The translations under genes were made by a program, and so were the position numbers. DNA of 64,000 nt from Marinilabiliales bacterium (GTDB lineage Bacteria; Bacteroidota; Bacteroidia; Bacteroidales; ML635J-15): the NCBI GenBank assembly GCA_002869385.1, contig PKTB01000010.1, positions 115,476 through 179,475 of the forward strand, read 5' to 3'. Shown piece after piece: positions 36,257 to 45,239 of the stretch. Numbering within the stretch: position 1 is the stretch's first letter; the number at the start of each line of letters is the position of its first letter. Under the pieces are notes generated by a model. That model had not been told where the DNA came from. It saw only the letters and a list, made by a program, of their open reading frames with translations, and did not search any database.

Positions 36257-36988
36257 ATGTATTATCAACGTAAAGGGTTACTTGACCTTCCACCGGTTGT
36301 AAAAACATTGCTTATAATAAATGTGGGAATGTTTTTATTAAGTATGGCTTTTCCTGAAATGAAGCTCTATTTATCTATTTTTAGTTTTAAATCAGAGTTT
36401 TTTAAGCCAGTGCAATTAATAACGCACATGTTTATGCATGGAAGTTTTGGACACCTTTTCTTTAATATGTTTGCCCTTTATATGTTTGGTAAAATTCTAG
36501 AAGATGTTTGGGGACCAAAGAGATTCTTTATTTATTATTTTGTTACCGGGTTAGGTGCAGCACTATTACATTTAGTTGTCGTTCAGCTTGAAGTTAATTC
36601 TTTAATTGGTGAAATGTCCGCAGATAAGGTTCAGCTAGTTTTAAGTGAAGGAGGAAATTTATTGATGAGCGGAAGAAATTATGTTGATCAACAAATGAGC
36701 GATTTAAATCTTATGATTAATACTCCAACAGTTGGAGCATCGGGTGCAATTTATGGATTACTTTTAGCCTTTGGAATGATGTTTCCTAATGTCTTATTGT
36801 ATGTTTATTTTGCAATTCCTATAAAGGCAAAGTATATGGTAATGATATTTACTGCTATTGAAATCTATTTAGGATTTATGAACAGAGCAGGAGATAATGT
36901 CGCACACTTTGCACACCTTGGTGGTATGCTTTTTGGCTTGATTTTCTTATTGATATGGAAGAAACACAAGTTTAATCGTTGGCAATAA
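36257..36988 (+). CDS. Rhomboid family intramembrane serine protease
   Basis: A 243-residue polytopic protease that cleaves within or next to membrane segments. The active-site Ser162 lies in GASGAIYG (GxSx motif), and the partner His lies in the last helix (NVAHFAHLGGMLFG). The characteristic early motif MHGSFGHLFFNMFALYMFG is present, so it is predicted to be active. It lies 21 bases after mutL and 1 base before a second rhomboid gene; the tandem arrangement behind mutL is found in many Bacteroidota. Substrates are unknown. Confidence 0.92.
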   Translation: MYYQRKGLLDLPPVVKTLLIINVGMFLLSMAFPEMKLYLSIFSFKSEFFKPVQLITHMFMHGSFGHLFFNMFALYMFGKILEDVWGPKRFFIYYFVTGLGAALLHLVVVQLEVNSLIGEMSADKVQLVLSEGGNLLMSGRNYVDQQMSDLNLMINTPTVGASGAIYGLLLAFGMMFPNVLLYVYFAIPIKAKYMVMIFTAIEIYLGFMNRAGDNVAHFAHLGGMLFGLIFLLIWKKHKFNRWQ

Positions 36989-36989
36989 T

Positions 36990-37892
36990 ATGAGTATAAT
37001 AGATGAAATAAAATACAGTCTGCGAGGACGTAATAATTTCAATACTCTAATCTATATAAATCTTGGAGTGTTTCTGCTTATCACTTTATCCAAGATTATA
37101 GTCTTTTTTGGCGGATTTAGTGGATTTGATATAGTCCCATATTTAGCTGTTCCTGCAGACCCAGATACATTAGCAAACCGTCCCTGGACTGTTATAACTT
37201 ATATGTTCACCCATACTAGTTTTATCCATATTTTGTTCAATCTGATGGTGTTTTTCTGGTTTGGCAGATTATTTTTACAATTTTTATCACAGAGACAAAT
37301 GCTTGGGGTTTATATTATGGGTGGAATCTCAGGTGCTGCATTTTATATTCTGGCTTATAATCTTATACCTGCGTTTTCATTTGCAAGTTTGTTCGCACTT
37401 GCTTTAGGTGCATCAGCATCAGTAATGGCAATTGTAATTGCTGTTGCAACGCTAGTTCCAAATCAGGAAGTATTTATGCTTTTCTTTGGTAAGGTAAAGC
37501 TTAAATATCTCGCTTTAGTGATTATTGCAATAGATCTGATTAGTATTCCAATTGGTAATGCAGGTGGGCATATTGCTCATTTGGGAGGTGCGCTTCTTGG
37601 ATATCTTTTTGTTAGATATTATCGAAAAGGAACAGATATTACGATTTGGCTTTCAAGATTCTTATATGGAATTAAAGAATTCTTTAAACCATCAAAAGAA
37701 ATGAAAGTGAAACCAAACAAAAAGAAAAAGAAAGCTAGTACACGACCCGAAACAGATATGGAATATAATGCTCGAAAGAAAGCAGAACAAGACGAGATTG
37801 ATAAAATTCTGGATAAAGTTGCACAGTCGGGATATTCCAGCTTAAGTAAAGACGAAAAGGAGAAGCTTTTTAAAATGAGTAATAAGTCATAG
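36990..37892 (+). CDS. Second rhomboid family protease with a charged C-terminal extension
   Basis: This 300-residue protein has six membrane segments carrying HTSFIHILFNLMVFFWFG, the GxSx motif ALGASASVMAI and the His-bearing helix NAGGHIAHLGGALLGYLF. All rhomboid catalytic elements are therefore visible. The soluble cytoplasmic tail (from ~225) is Lys/Glu-rich and ends in a helix (MEYNARKKAEQDEIDKILDKV...SLSKDEKEKLFKMS) seen in this Bacteroidota rhomboid subtype. It is more divergent than its upstream neighbour. Starts 1 base after the previous stop; the EEP protein follows after 1 base. Confidence 0.88.
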   Translation: MSIIDEIKYSLRGRNNFNTLIYINLGVFLLITLSKIIVFFGGFSGFDIVPYLAVPADPDTLANRPWTVITYMFTHTSFIHILFNLMVFFWFGRLFLQFLSQRQMLGVYIMGGISGAAFYILAYNLIPAFSFASLFALALGASASVMAIVIAVATLVPNQEVFMLFFGKVKLKYLALVIIAIDLISIPIGNAGGHIAHLGGALLGYLFVRYYRKGTDITIWLSRFLYGIKEFFKPSKEMKVKPNKKKKKASTRPETDMEYNARKKAEQDEIDKILDKVAQSGYSSLSKDEKEKLFKMSNKS

Positions 37893-37893
37893 T

Positions 37894-38976
37894 TTGAAAA
37901 TCATTAAGAAAATAGTTTTTGTGTTGAATATCATCATTGCTCTGATGCTGATTATGGTATATTTTTCTGCGCAAATATCACCTGAAAAAACATTAGCTGT
38001 TGCATTGCTACCGTTTGCCTATATTGCTCTTGTTATTATTAATCTGGTTTTTGTGATCTTTTGGCTAATATTTAAATGGAAATACTCTTTCATTTCATTC
38101 TTTTCAATACTTGCCGGAGTGAAATTTATAAATTTGATTTTTCCTTTATTAAGTATTTTTCATTCAAGTGAAGAAAAAGCTGATTTTACAATAATGTCAT
38201 ATAATGTGATGATTTTTGGGTTTTACGATTGGGATAATAATCAACAAATTAAAACTGATATTATTGAATTGATAGATGAGGAGAATACTGATATTTTGTG
38301 TTTGCAGGAAGCATATTGGAATAAACAGAATCAGAATTTTGTTACACTTACACCAATAATGCAAAAGATTGAAGCAGAGTACATTACTCAAGCGTCGATG
38401 GCAACAGCTGTAGGAGGACAGAACTTTGGCTTAGTGACAATTTCGAGATTTCCTATAGTTAATTCATATTCACAGACATTCGAAAAATCATTTAATGGGT
38501 TTATTTATAGTGATATCGTTATTAATGAAGATACAGTCAGGGTTTATAATGTTCATTTACAATCAATTCAGCTTGACCAAAACGATTATACAATGATTGA
38601 GGAGTTTACGGAATCAGACGACAACACCAAAATGAAAATTGTTTTGAAAAAATATCTGTCATCATTGACAAAAAGAGCAGCACAGGCAGAAATTGTCAAG
38701 GAATCAGTAGATTCCAGTAAGTATCCTGTTTTTATTTGCGGTGATTTTAATGACGGTCCATTAACATATACTTATTTTACAATAGCAGAGGACCTAAAAG
38801 ATAGCTTCGTTATTCAGGGTAAATATCCCGGATATACCTGGGATAACTTTAATATTAAGCAAAGAATAGACTATGTTTTATTTGATAAGAAGTATGATTG
38901 TGTATCCCATAAAGTTGTGGAAAAGGAACTTTCCGATCATTTTCCTGTAATTGCAGGTTTTAATATTGACGATTAA
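37894..38976 (+). CDS. Membrane-anchored endonuclease/exonuclease/phosphatase (EEP) family protein
   Basis: A 360-residue protein whose N-terminal third has three hydrophobic segments (VLNIIIALMLIMVYF..., VALLPFAYIALVIINLVFVIFWLIF, FISFFSILAGVKFINLIFPLLSIF). The rest is an EEP domain: IMSYNVMIFGFYDWDNNQ, DILCLQEAYW (metal-binding Glu), YPVFICGDFNDGP (catalytic Asp/Asn) and ELSDHFPVIA (His). The family hydrolyses phosphodiesters in nucleic acids, sphingolipids or inositides; with membrane anchoring the domain probably faces the periplasm. The start is a TTG at 37894, 1 base after the rhomboid stop, suggesting translational coupling. Confidence 0.85.
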   Translation: MKIIKKIVFVLNIIIALMLIMVYFSAQISPEKTLAVALLPFAYIALVIINLVFVIFWLIFKWKYSFISFFSILAGVKFINLIFPLLSIFHSSEEKADFTIMSYNVMIFGFYDWDNNQQIKTDIIELIDEENTDILCLQEAYWNKQNQNFVTLTPIMQKIEAEYITQASMATAVGGQNFGLVTISRFPIVNSYSQTFEKSFNGFIYSDIVINEDTVRVYNVHLQSIQLDQNDYTMIEEFTESDDNTKMKIVLKKYLSSLTKRAAQAEIVKESVDSSKYPVFICGDFNDGPLTYTYFTIAEDLKDSFVIQGKYPGYTWDNFNIKQRIDYVLFDKKYDCVSHKVVEKELSDHFPVIAGFNIDD

Positions 38977-39016
38977 ACCCGGGTTAAATTTTGCTTGTTA
39001 GTTCTATTCGGTTTAT

Positions 39017-39024
39017 TACTTTTG
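39017..39024 (+). promoter_or_regulatory. Bacteroidota -7 promoter element before the methyltransferase gene
   Basis: TACTTTTG fits TAnnTTTG, 9 bases before ATG 39034. Confidence 0.45.
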
Positions 39025-39033
39025 TAATCAATA

Positions 39034-39978
39034 ATGGAATATCTGGATAAAATACATTGTCCAGTTTGTGGAAATAAAGATTCAAAAGAGTTTTCTCTTA
39101 AGTTTGAACGTAAGGATTTTAATGTAGTGGAATGTGAAAAATGCGAGTTTGTATTTATCCCTCAATATTATCGCGAAGATATTCCTTATGAAGATTATAG
39201 AGATGAAGAGGTTCTTGCATCAGTTCGAAAAGGGAATAATTATATTAAATATCGCAGGCATAGACTTAGGATAAAGTTGATTAAAAAATTTGTTAAGAGC
39301 GGTAAGTTATATGATATAGGAGTAGGCTGGGGACACTTTTTGCATACTGCACATCGAATGGGTTTTGAAACCGAAGGTGTTGAGATATCAGAATTAATGC
39401 ATCATTATGCAACAGAGGACCTTCAATTAGAAGTTGTAAATGGTAATTTTTATAATTTAGAACTTCCTGTCGAAAATTGGGATGTGGCCACTATGTGGGA
39501 TGTCCTTGAGCATTTAGATGAGCCTGATGTTGCAGTTAAGAAGGCGTACACAATGCTAAAACCTGGTGGTTACTTTGTTTTGCAGGTCCCTCAAATAGAT
39601 AGTAAAGTCGCAAAAAAACAAAAAGAAAAATGGAGCATGATGTCAATTGAACATGTTAACTATTTTTCGAAGAAAACAATAAAAAAGCTTTTAGAGGATA
39701 ATGGTTTTGAAATAGTAAAATATAAGTCTTCGTATGAGCTTAAACTGTTTTTGATGTTTACTGTTTTGCCATGGTTAAAGGGTCGGAAGAATAAAAACGC
39801 AGGGGATGGGCAAAAACAGACAATTTCTAATACCGAAAGACAAAACTTCTTCAATAAAGTAACAAATATTCCAAAGTTCTTTATTTGGATAGGCTTATTT
39901 TATCATGATCTCATCTACAAAATACTAAGTCTTTTTAATTTTGGCGAAGAGATGATTGTGATAGCTAAAAAAAAATAA
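39034..39978 (+). CDS. Class I SAM-dependent methyltransferase with N-terminal zinc-ribbon-like motif
   Basis: A 314-residue protein with two CxxC pairs at the N-terminus (CPVCGNKDS... VVECEKCEFVFIP), then a Methyltransf_23-type Rossmann domain with motif I LYDIGVGWGHFLHTAHRMGFETEGVEIS and the DVLEHLDEPDVAVKKAYTMLKPGGYFVLQVP block. A hydrophobic C-terminal region (~275-300) may contact the membrane. Related proteins act in polysaccharide or lipid modification; the substrate is unknown. Free-standing, with its own promoter-like element, followed by a HAD gene. Confidence 0.85.
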   Translation: MEYLDKIHCPVCGNKDSKEFSLKFERKDFNVVECEKCEFVFIPQYYREDIPYEDYRDEEVLASVRKGNNYIKYRRHRLRIKLIKKFVKSGKLYDIGVGWGHFLHTAHRMGFETEGVEISELMHHYATEDLQLEVVNGNFYNLELPVENWDVATMWDVLEHLDEPDVAVKKAYTMLKPGGYFVLQVPQIDSKVAKKQKEKWSMMSIEHVNYFSKKTIKKLLEDNGFEIVKYKSSYELKLFLMFTVLPWLKGRKNKNAGDGQKQTISNTERQNFFNKVTNIPKFFIWIGLFYHDLIYKILSLFNFGEEMIVIAKKK

Positions 39979-40010
39979 CTATTTCATAATAATTAATTAT
40001 TAGGAATTTG

Positions 40011-40018
40011 TAAATTTG
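40011..40018 (+). promoter_or_regulatory. Candidate -7 promoter element before the HAD gene
   Basis: TAAATTTG fits TAnnTTTG, 18 bases before ATG 40037. Confidence 0.45.
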
Positions 40019-40036
40019 TTCTAAAGACATTCGTAA

Positions 40037-40675
40037 ATGGCTAAGAGCAAAACCATAATATTCGACTTCGATGGCACTATTGCCGATACTTTGGAGATAA
40101 GTGCCAGAATATTTAATCGTTTTGCTGCTGATTTTAATTGTAAACCTATAGATTTTGAGCAAAAAGAGAGATTTCGTTCAATGAAAACCCATGAATTCTT
40201 TCATGCATGTGGAATCCCTTTAATCAAAGTTCCTGCTATTGCATTAAAGCTGAAGAAGGAATTACGAAAGGAAATACAAAACATTCCATTAATTGACGGG
40301 ATTGAACTGGCTTTGAAGGAAATTAAAGAAGCAGGTTATTCCTTGGGAGTTATGAGCTCAAATAATAAACAAAATATCAAAGCATTTCTAAATCATCACA
40401 GACTTACTCATGTTTTTGATTTTGTCCATTCAGGAAAGAATATCTTCGGTAAAGACAAGGCCGTTTTGAGACTTTTGTATAAACATAGATTAAAGCGTAA
40501 TCAGGCAGTATATATTGGTGACGAAACTAGAGATGTGGAGGCGCTAAAGAGAATCAAAGTTCCTATTATTGCAGTAAGTTGGGGGTTTAATTCAAAAGAA
40601 GTATTGAAAGAATTAAATCCTGACTTTTTGATAAATAAACCTGAGGAACTTTTGACTACTATAAGTTTAGTTTAA
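40037..40675 (+). CDS. HAD family hydrolase, phosphoglycolate-phosphatase-like
   Basis: A 212-residue cytoplasmic phosphatase of the haloacid dehalogenase superfamily. Motif I is IIFDFDGTIADTL (nucleophile and acid Asp at ~9 and 11), motif II is LGVMSSNNKQNI, motif III Lys lies in GKDKAVLRLL, and motif IV is YIGDETRDVEAL. A helical cap sits between motifs I and II, as in phosphoglycolate phosphatase. The exact substrate cannot be told. No operon partner; a convergent cupin gene follows. Confidence 0.9.
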   Translation: MAKSKTIIFDFDGTIADTLEISARIFNRFAADFNCKPIDFEQKERFRSMKTHEFFHACGIPLIKVPAIALKLKKELRKEIQNIPLIDGIELALKEIKEAGYSLGVMSSNNKQNIKAFLNHHRLTHVFDFVHSGKNIFGKDKAVLRLLYKHRLKRNQAVYIGDETRDVEALKRIKVPIIAVSWGFNSKEVLKELNPDFLINKPEELLTTISLV

Positions 40676-40703
40676 GTTAAAGAGATTACATAAATGATTT
40701 TAT

Positions 40704-41018
40704 CTAATCTAAGGACTTTATAACTAATATCCTTGCCTTTGTATTTCCTGGATTGTTAATGCAATGCTCACTTCCGGCAGGGCAATATTGAAAATCGTCA
40801 ATGTCTGCAATTACTTTTTCATTATCTACTAGAATTTCCGGATTTCCTTCAAGTGTGTAAAAATATGCAGGGACATCTATTTTAACTTTTGCAAGCATTT
40901 TCCCTGCTTCCAATTCTAGATGTAGAAAATCAATTTTATTATCAGAAAATAGTACCCTGACATCGGCATTAAATGGATTTGGCCTTAATTCAGCTTTTTT
41001 ATGATTCGTTGTGTACAT
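40704..41018 (-). CDS. Small cupin-domain protein
   Basis: This 104-residue single-domain beta-barrel protein has cupin motif 1 around LELEAGKMLAKVKIDVPAYFYTLEGNPEILVDNE and motif 2 around IDDFQYCPAGSEHCINNPGNTKARILVI. The terminal His region (GSEHCINN) fits metal binding, although the motif 1 His residues are weak. It is a paralogue of the cupin at 41890-42228, the two flanking the peroxiredoxin gene. Role unknown; small stand-alone cupins near redox genes may bind metal or small ligands. Confidence 0.75.
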   Translation of the reverse strand: MYTTNHKKAELRPNPFNADVRVLFSDNKIDFLHLELEAGKMLAKVKIDVPAYFYTLEGNPEILVDNEKVIADIDDFQYCPAGSEHCINNPGNTKARILVIKSLD

Positions 41019-41139
41019 AATGGACTTTTTTTATGCTAAAACAAATTTATTATGTTATTCTATACTTTTAACAATTATCTAATTGCTTTTGTTATTAGAA
41101 TAAGTAGTTTAGAATAAATAAAAATAAAAACGAGGAATC

Positions 41140-41838
41140 ATGAAGAAAGTATATAGTTTAATAATTGCAGTTTTAGTAGGTTTGAGCTCATTTGCTCAAA
41201 TGCCTATGTTAGGTGATAGAGCACCAGAATTTGAAACAAAAACAACTCAAGGAGAGCTTAAATTTCCGGGAGATTATTACGGCAAGTGGAAAATATTATT
41301 TAGTCATCCTGCTGATTTTACTCAGGTATGTACTACAGAAATATTGGAGTTGGCATATCTGCAAGAGGAGTTCAAGAAGTTAAATACACAAATAGTTATT
41401 TTGTCTACTGATGGTCTTAATAGTCATTTAGATTGGATAAAATCTATGGAAACAATATCATATAAAAACAGAGGTCCTGTAGAAATAGACTTTCCTTTTG
41501 TTTCTGATATTGGTTTAGAAATTTCAAAAAAATATGGAATGATACATACAAATAGTAGTTCAACGAGAGATGTAAGAGCTGTTTTTATTATTAATCCGGA
41601 TGATAAAATTAGTTCAATTAACTATTATCCTGATAATGTAGGAAGAAATATTGATGAGATTTTAAGAAATCTAGTAGCTTTACAAGAAGTTTATACAAAT
41701 AATAATTTAACTCCTGCAAACTGGACTAAAGGAGAAAACCTACTTGTTCAGAGTCCGGGTTCCAAGGAAGAAGCAGAAAAATTGAAGACTAAAAAGAACT
41801 TATACTCTTTGACCTGGTATTTGTGGTTTCAGAAGTAA
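41140..41838 (+). CDS. Exported peroxiredoxin (AhpC/Prx6-like)
   Basis: Reduces peroxides with a peroxidatic cysteine. The 232 residues start with a signal peptide (KKVYSLIIAVLVGLSSFAQ), so it acts outside the cytoplasm. The domain begins LGDRAPEFETKT; the active-site loop HPADFTQVCTTE carries Cys64, with the conserved Thr and distal elements DGLNSHLDWI and VFIINPDDKI. Oddity: Gln62 (CAG at 41323-41325) replaces the near-invariant Pro of FTPVC, explained by CCG to CAG (C to A). No clear resolving Cys is seen, as in 1-Cys enzymes. Flanked by two cupin genes and next to the hcp operon. Confidence 0.9.
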   Translation: MKKVYSLIIAVLVGLSSFAQMPMLGDRAPEFETKTTQGELKFPGDYYGKWKILFSHPADFTQVCTTEILELAYLQEEFKKLNTQIVILSTDGLNSHLDWIKSMETISYKNRGPVEIDFPFVSDIGLEISKKYGMIHTNSSSTRDVRAVFIINPDDKISSINYYPDNVGRNIDEILRNLVALQEVYTNNNLTPANWTKGENLLVQSPGSKEEAEKLKTKKNLYSLTWYLWFQK

Positions 41839-41863
41839 AAAGATTTAAATAATAAGATCCTTT

Positions 41864-41883
41864 AAGGTGCAATTTTGCACCTT
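41864..41883. terminator. Bidirectional hairpin terminator between peroxiredoxin and cupin genes
   Basis: Perfect 9-bp stem AAGGTGCAA / TTGCACCTT with a 2-base TT centre, placed between the convergent stops at 41838 and 41890. Moderately T-rich on the plus side (TATATCTTT) and A-rich on the other, so it may serve both genes. Confidence 0.7.
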
Positions 41884-41889
41884 ATATCT

Positions 41890-42228
41890 TTATAATAGTC
41901 TTGTTTTTGAAGTTGGCTTAGGAGCCTTGACAACTAAAATTCTGGCAGTTTTGTCAGAATTATTATAAATACAATGGACAATATCTTTTGGACTTTCTAT
42001 TAGAGAGTCCTTTTTTACTTGTACTTTTTCATCACCAACCATTATTTCAGGAGTCCCATCTAGTATGTAAAAGAAAACATCGACAGGAGTAATATGTGGC
42101 TTTAATGCTTCACCCGGGTGCAAAGTTATTTGGATAGCCTGTGCACTATCTTTATCATACATTTTTCTAGCATCCACTTTATGTGGTGTCTCAATTATAG
42201 GACAATCTTTATATTCTGTTATATTCAT
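41890..42228 (-). CDS. Small cupin-domain protein, last gene of the hcp operon
   Basis: This 112-residue cupin has motif 1 near ITLHPGEALKPHITPVDVFFYILDGTPEIMVGDE (the PH and VDVFFYILDG positions fit) and motif 2 near SLIESPKDIVHCIYNNSDKTARILVVKAP. It is clearly paralogous to 40704-41018. It lies downstream of the BFD-like ferredoxin gene on the same strand, but a 17-bp perfect hairpin separates them and may lower or uncouple its expression. Ligand unknown. Confidence 0.75.
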   Translation of the reverse strand: MNITEYKDCPIIETPHKVDARKMYDKDSAQAIQITLHPGEALKPHITPVDVFFYILDGTPEIMVGDEKVQVKKDSLIESPKDIVHCIYNNSDKTARILVVKAPKPTSKTRLL

Positions 42229-42246
42229 AATATTTGTTTTTTTATC

Positions 42247-42284
42247 TTAATGTAAATACGCACGGCTGTGCGTATTTACATTAA
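42247..42284. repeat. Perfect 17-bp inverted repeat with 4-base loop between BFD and cupin genes
   Basis: Arms TTAATGTAAATACGCAC and GTGCGTATTTACATTAA are exactly complementary around GGCT. It starts 6 bases after the BFD-like gene's stop in the direction of transcription. No T tract follows on the minus strand (AGATAAAAAAACA), so it is not a textbook terminator. It could be an attenuator or mRNA-stabilising hairpin, an operator, or a REP-like element. Confidence 0.8.
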
Positions 42285-42289
42285 GCAAA

Positions 42290-42475
42290 TTATTCTTCTA
42301 TTGCATTATCCAAAATTCCTTGAATAATTCCCTGACACCCTCCGCATACTGTTCCCGCACAAGTGATATCACCAATTTGTTCAACAGTTTTACATTTCTC
42401 GTTTTTAATTGCATCGATAATTTCTTTTTCTGTAACATCCATGCACATGCAAATAATCTTTTCGTTTGAATCCAT
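42290..42475 (-). CDS. BFD-like [2Fe-2S]-binding protein
   Basis: This 61-residue protein has the full cysteine pattern of the bacterioferritin-associated ferredoxin-like domain: CMC near residue 9-11 and CGGC near 45-48 (…TCAGTVCGGCQ). It is normal in length. Such domains deliver or accept electrons, or sense iron and redox state. The position usually occupied by Gly or a small residue in T-x-AGT is a Cys here, giving an extra thiol, possibly another G-to-T change but naturally variable. It sits between hcp and a cupin gene and may be an electron donor to Hcp. Confidence 0.85.
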   Translation of the reverse strand: MDSNEKIICMCMDVTEKEIIDAIKNEKCKTVEQIGDITCAGTVCGGCQGIIQGILDNAIEE

Positions 42476-42499
42476 AATTTTTAAATTTTTAGAAAAGCG

Positions 42500-42538
42500 G
42501 AAGACAGATATAAGATCTGACTTCTGACCTCTGTCTTC
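42500..42538. repeat. Inverted repeat GAAGACAG...CTGTCTTC in the hcp-BFD spacer
   Basis: Eight-base perfect arms at 42500-42507 and 42531-42538, with a loop rich in TCTGACTTCTGACCT. The AGCGGAAGACA string also occurs near 5300. Probably an intergenic repeat module rather than a terminator, since no T run follows. Confidence 0.45.
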
Positions 42539-42554
42539 TGCTTGAATAAACCAC

Positions 42555-44204
42555 TTAGTTCAGAAAAAGTTCCATATCTTTATCTACAGTATCGATCCCT
42601 GCTATACCGAAATTCTCGACAAGTACTTTTGCTACATTTGGAGAAAGGAATGCAGGTAGTGTTGGACCTAAATGTATGTTTTTAACACCTAAGTAAAGTA
42701 GTGCAAGTAAAACAATAACTGCTTTTTGCTCATACCATGCAATATTGTAAGCGATTGGCAACTCGTTTATATCATTAAGTTTGAAAACATCTTTTAATGT
42801 TAAAGCAATTACAGCTAATGAATAAGAGTCATTACATTGTCCTGCATCAAGAACTCTTGGAATACCACCGATATCACCTAACTCAAGTTTATTGTAACGA
42901 TATTTTGCGCAACCTGCAGTTAAGATTACTGTATCATTTGGTAATTTGTTTGCAAATTCAGTATAGTAATCGCGGGATTTCATTCTTCCGTCGCAACCAG
43001 CCATTACAAAGAACTTACGAATTGCACCGGTTTTTACTGCATCTACAACTTTATCTGCTAAAGCAATAACCTGATTATGAGCAAATCCGCCTACTATAGC
43101 TCCTGTTTCAATTTCTGTAGGAGAGTCACACTTTTTAGCATGCTCAATAATCTCAGAAAAATCTTTTGTTTTTCCGTCTTCTCTTGCTGGAATATGTTTT
43201 GCTCCTGCTAAACCAGATGCGCCAGTAGTATAGATTCTGCCTTCATAAGATGCTCCTTCTTTCGGTGGAACAATACAGTTAGTTGTGAAAAGAATAGGTC
43301 CGTTAAATGTTTCGAATTCTTCTTTTTGTTTCCACCATGCATTACCATAGTTTCCAACAAAATGTTCGTACTTTTTAAAAGCAGGATAATAGTGCCCAGG
43401 TAACATTTCTGAGTGAGTGTAAACATCTACACCTGTTCCGTCTGTTTGTGCAAGAAGTTCTTCAAGATCCTTAAGATCGTGTCCACTTATTAATATTGCA
43501 GGATTGTTTCTAACTCCTAAATTGACTTCTGTAATTTCAGGATTTCCATAGCTTTCTGTATTTGCTTTGTCAAGTAAAGCCATTACATCTACACCAAATT
43601 TTCCACACTCAAGAACCAATGCTACTAACTCATCTGCAGTTTTATTCTGAGTTGTTGCAACAAGAGCTTTGTGCATAAATGCAAAGATTTCTTCGTTTTT
43701 ATAACCAAGGTTAAATGCATGCTCAGCGTAAGCAGCCATACCTTTTACACCATAGGTTAAAAGTTCTTTTAATGAGCGGATATCTTCGTTTTCAATTGAT
43801 AAAACTCCAATAAGTATACTTTTATTTTCAAACTCCTCTTTTGAAGAAGCTGTCCAACTTGTACTTGAGTGTAAATTTTCGGGAATATTTATTCCGGCAT
43901 CAATTATAGCTTTCTTAAGATTATCACGAACTTTCAGACCTTTATTTACTTTCTTCAGAATTGCTTCTTCATCGAAGTTTGCATTTGTTATTGTAACAAA
44001 AAGTGCATCAAAAACAAACTCATCTGCTTTTGATGTGTCTAAATTTTCTTTTTTTGCAATTTCGGCAAAAGTTGAGACACCTTTACTTACAAAGATTAAT
44101 AAATCTTGCATATTCGCAACTTCGTCTGTTTTTCCACAGACACCTTTAATAGTACAGCCTGTTCCTTTAGCTGCTTCCTGACATTGATAACAAAACATTG
44201 ACAT
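42555..44204 (-). CDS. hcp: Hybrid cluster protein (hydroxylamine / NO reductase)
   Basis: A 549-residue cytoplasmic protein with a cubane cluster and a hybrid Fe-S-O cluster. It reduces hydroxylamine and, physiologically, detoxifies nitric oxide. The N-terminal cluster ligands are in [23 protein letters not shown]. Hybrid-cluster ligands are visible in [44 protein letters not shown] and [11 protein letters not shown]. Full length and intact. It lies 75 bases downstream of the 4Fe-4S protein on the same strand, under the predicted HcpR operator at 45207-45222. Confidence 0.97.
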   Translation of the reverse strand: MSMFCYQCQEAAKGTGCTIKGVCGKTDEVANMQDLLIFVSKGVSTFAEIAKKENLDTSKADEFVFDALFVTITNANFDEEAILKKVNKGLKVRDNLKKAIIDAGINIPENLHSSTSWTASSKEEFENKSILIGVLSIENEDIRSLKELLTYGVKGMAAYAEHAFNLGYKNEEIFAFMHKALVATTQNKTADELVALVLECGKFGVDVMALLDKANTESYGNPEITEVNLGVRNNPAILISGHDLKDLEELLAQTDGTGVDVYTHSEMLPGHYYPAFKKYEHFVGNYGNAWWKQKEEFETFNGPILFTTNCIVPPKEGASYEGRIYTTGASGLAGAKHIPAREDGKTKDFSEIIEHAKKCDSPTEIETGAIVGGFAHNQVIALADKVVDAVKTGAIRKFFVMAGCDGRMKSRDYYTEFANKLPNDTVILTAGCAKYRYNKLELGDIGGIPRVLDAGQCNDSYSLAVIALTLKDVFKLNDINELPIAYNIAWYEQKAVIVLLALLYLGVKNIHLGPTLPAFLSPNVAKVLVENFGIAGIDTVDKDMELFLN

Positions 44205-44249
44205 AATTTTTTCCTCCTTATTTTTAATAATTTATAATTTCTATTTTTT

Positions 44250-44274
44250 GCATCGGTCATCGGTCACCCGTCAT
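44250..44274. repeat. Dispersed 25-base intergenic repeat, copy 1
   Basis: Begins GCATCGGTCATC and ends GTCAT; it matches 50040-50064 at 22 of 25 positions. It lies between the ferredoxin stop and the hcp start. Internally it is a degenerate GGTCATC/GGTCACC repeat. Confidence 0.55.
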
Positions 44275-44279
44275 AAAAC

Positions 44280-45146
44280 CTATAGCCATTCTTCGTTTAA
44301 GATTTCACCTGAAGCTGATACAACAATTCCTTTTACTGGCACTTTTCTGCTTGCTTTTTCTAATGCCTGTCTAACAAAACTTAATAAGCCTCCGCAACAT
44401 GGAACTTCCATAATTACTACGGTAATTGTATTTACTTTAGCATCGTCAATTAGGCTGGTGATTTTATCCACGTATATTTCAGTTCTTGTATCTAGTTTTG
44501 GACATAGAATTGCAAGAGTTTTTCCTTTAAGTAATTTTTGATGAAAATTTCCCATACTAAATGCAACACAGTAAGCAGCTAAAACAAGATGTGAGTTTTG
44601 AAAATGTTGTGCATTTGGATTAATTAAATGCATTTGCACAGGCCAGTGAGTTAGTGCAGAAGGCGTATCAAGAATACTTGAATTGGTTTCTTCTGTACTG
44701 CAATTAAAAGTCCGCTCTGCAGAACCGGCACATCCACATCCTGATGAATTGTGTATTGTGGACTTATGCACTTCAGTCTTAACTTCATCAAGATTAAATG
44801 GGAGTGCTAATTTATTAATCTCAAAATATGATATAGCTTGTTGAAAGAATTCATTTTCGTTATGTTCTTTTAAATGCTTTAAATGAGCAACAACTACATT
44901 TTTTCCTTTAGGAACCATATCTTTAATAACCTCCACTTCATCATAAGGAGCGGCCTCACGTTTTTCAATTGAAATAGCATCTTGAGGGCAGTGTCCAAGA
45001 CAAGCACCTAAGCCGTCACACATTAAATCGCTAATTAGTCTGGCTTTTCCGTCTATTATTTGCAGAGCTCCTTCGTGACAATTTTGAACACATAATCCGC
45101 ATCCGTCACATTTATTTTCATCTATTTTTACTATTTCGCGTATCAT
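44280..45146 (-). CDS. 4Fe-4S dicluster ferredoxin-like protein of the hcp operon
   Basis: A 288-residue protein. The N-terminal domain holds two ferredoxin clusters (CDGCGLCVQNCHEGAL and CDGLGACLGHCPQDAI). A central Cys-rich stretch (NSSGCGCAGSAERTFNCS) and a C-terminal domain with MEVPCCGGLLSF, predicted to bind another cofactor, follow. Proteins of this architecture accompany hcp in anaerobes and probably pass electrons to it. I start at ATG 45146 (MIREIVKIDENKCDGC) because the longer frame to 45179 adds an atypical leader. First gene of a minus-strand run ferredoxin-hcp-BFD-cupin; transcribed away from the HcpR-type regulator, with the palindromic operator between them. Confidence 0.88.
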   Translation of the reverse strand: MIREIVKIDENKCDGCGLCVQNCHEGALQIIDGKARLISDLMCDGLGACLGHCPQDAISIEKREAAPYDEVEVIKDMVPKGKNVVVAHLKHLKEHNENEFFQQAISYFEINKLALPFNLDEVKTEVHKSTIHNSSGCGCAGSAERTFNCSTEETNSSILDTPSALTHWPVQMHLINPNAQHFQNSHLVLAAYCVAFSMGNFHQKLLKGKTLAILCPKLDTRTEIYVDKITSLIDDAKVNTITVVIMEVPCCGGLLSFVRQALEKASRKVPVKGIVVSASGEILNEEWL

Positions 45147-45206
45147 AATTCTAAGTTTTATTGTTATTATCTGAAACAAAATTATGTCTATTATCGTATT
45201 GATTTG

Positions 45207-45222
45207 TGTAACATATGTTACA
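45207..45222. promoter_or_regulatory. Predicted HcpR/FNR-type operator
   Basis: Perfect 16-bp palindrome TGTAACATATGTTACA in the divergent spacer between the ferredoxin gene and the regulator. Its core GTAAC-N4-GTTAC equals the consensus described for HcpR in Clostridia and Bacteroidota. It suggests control of the hcp operon and autoregulation. Confidence 0.85.
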
Positions 45223-45239
45223 AAATATCAATAAATATG

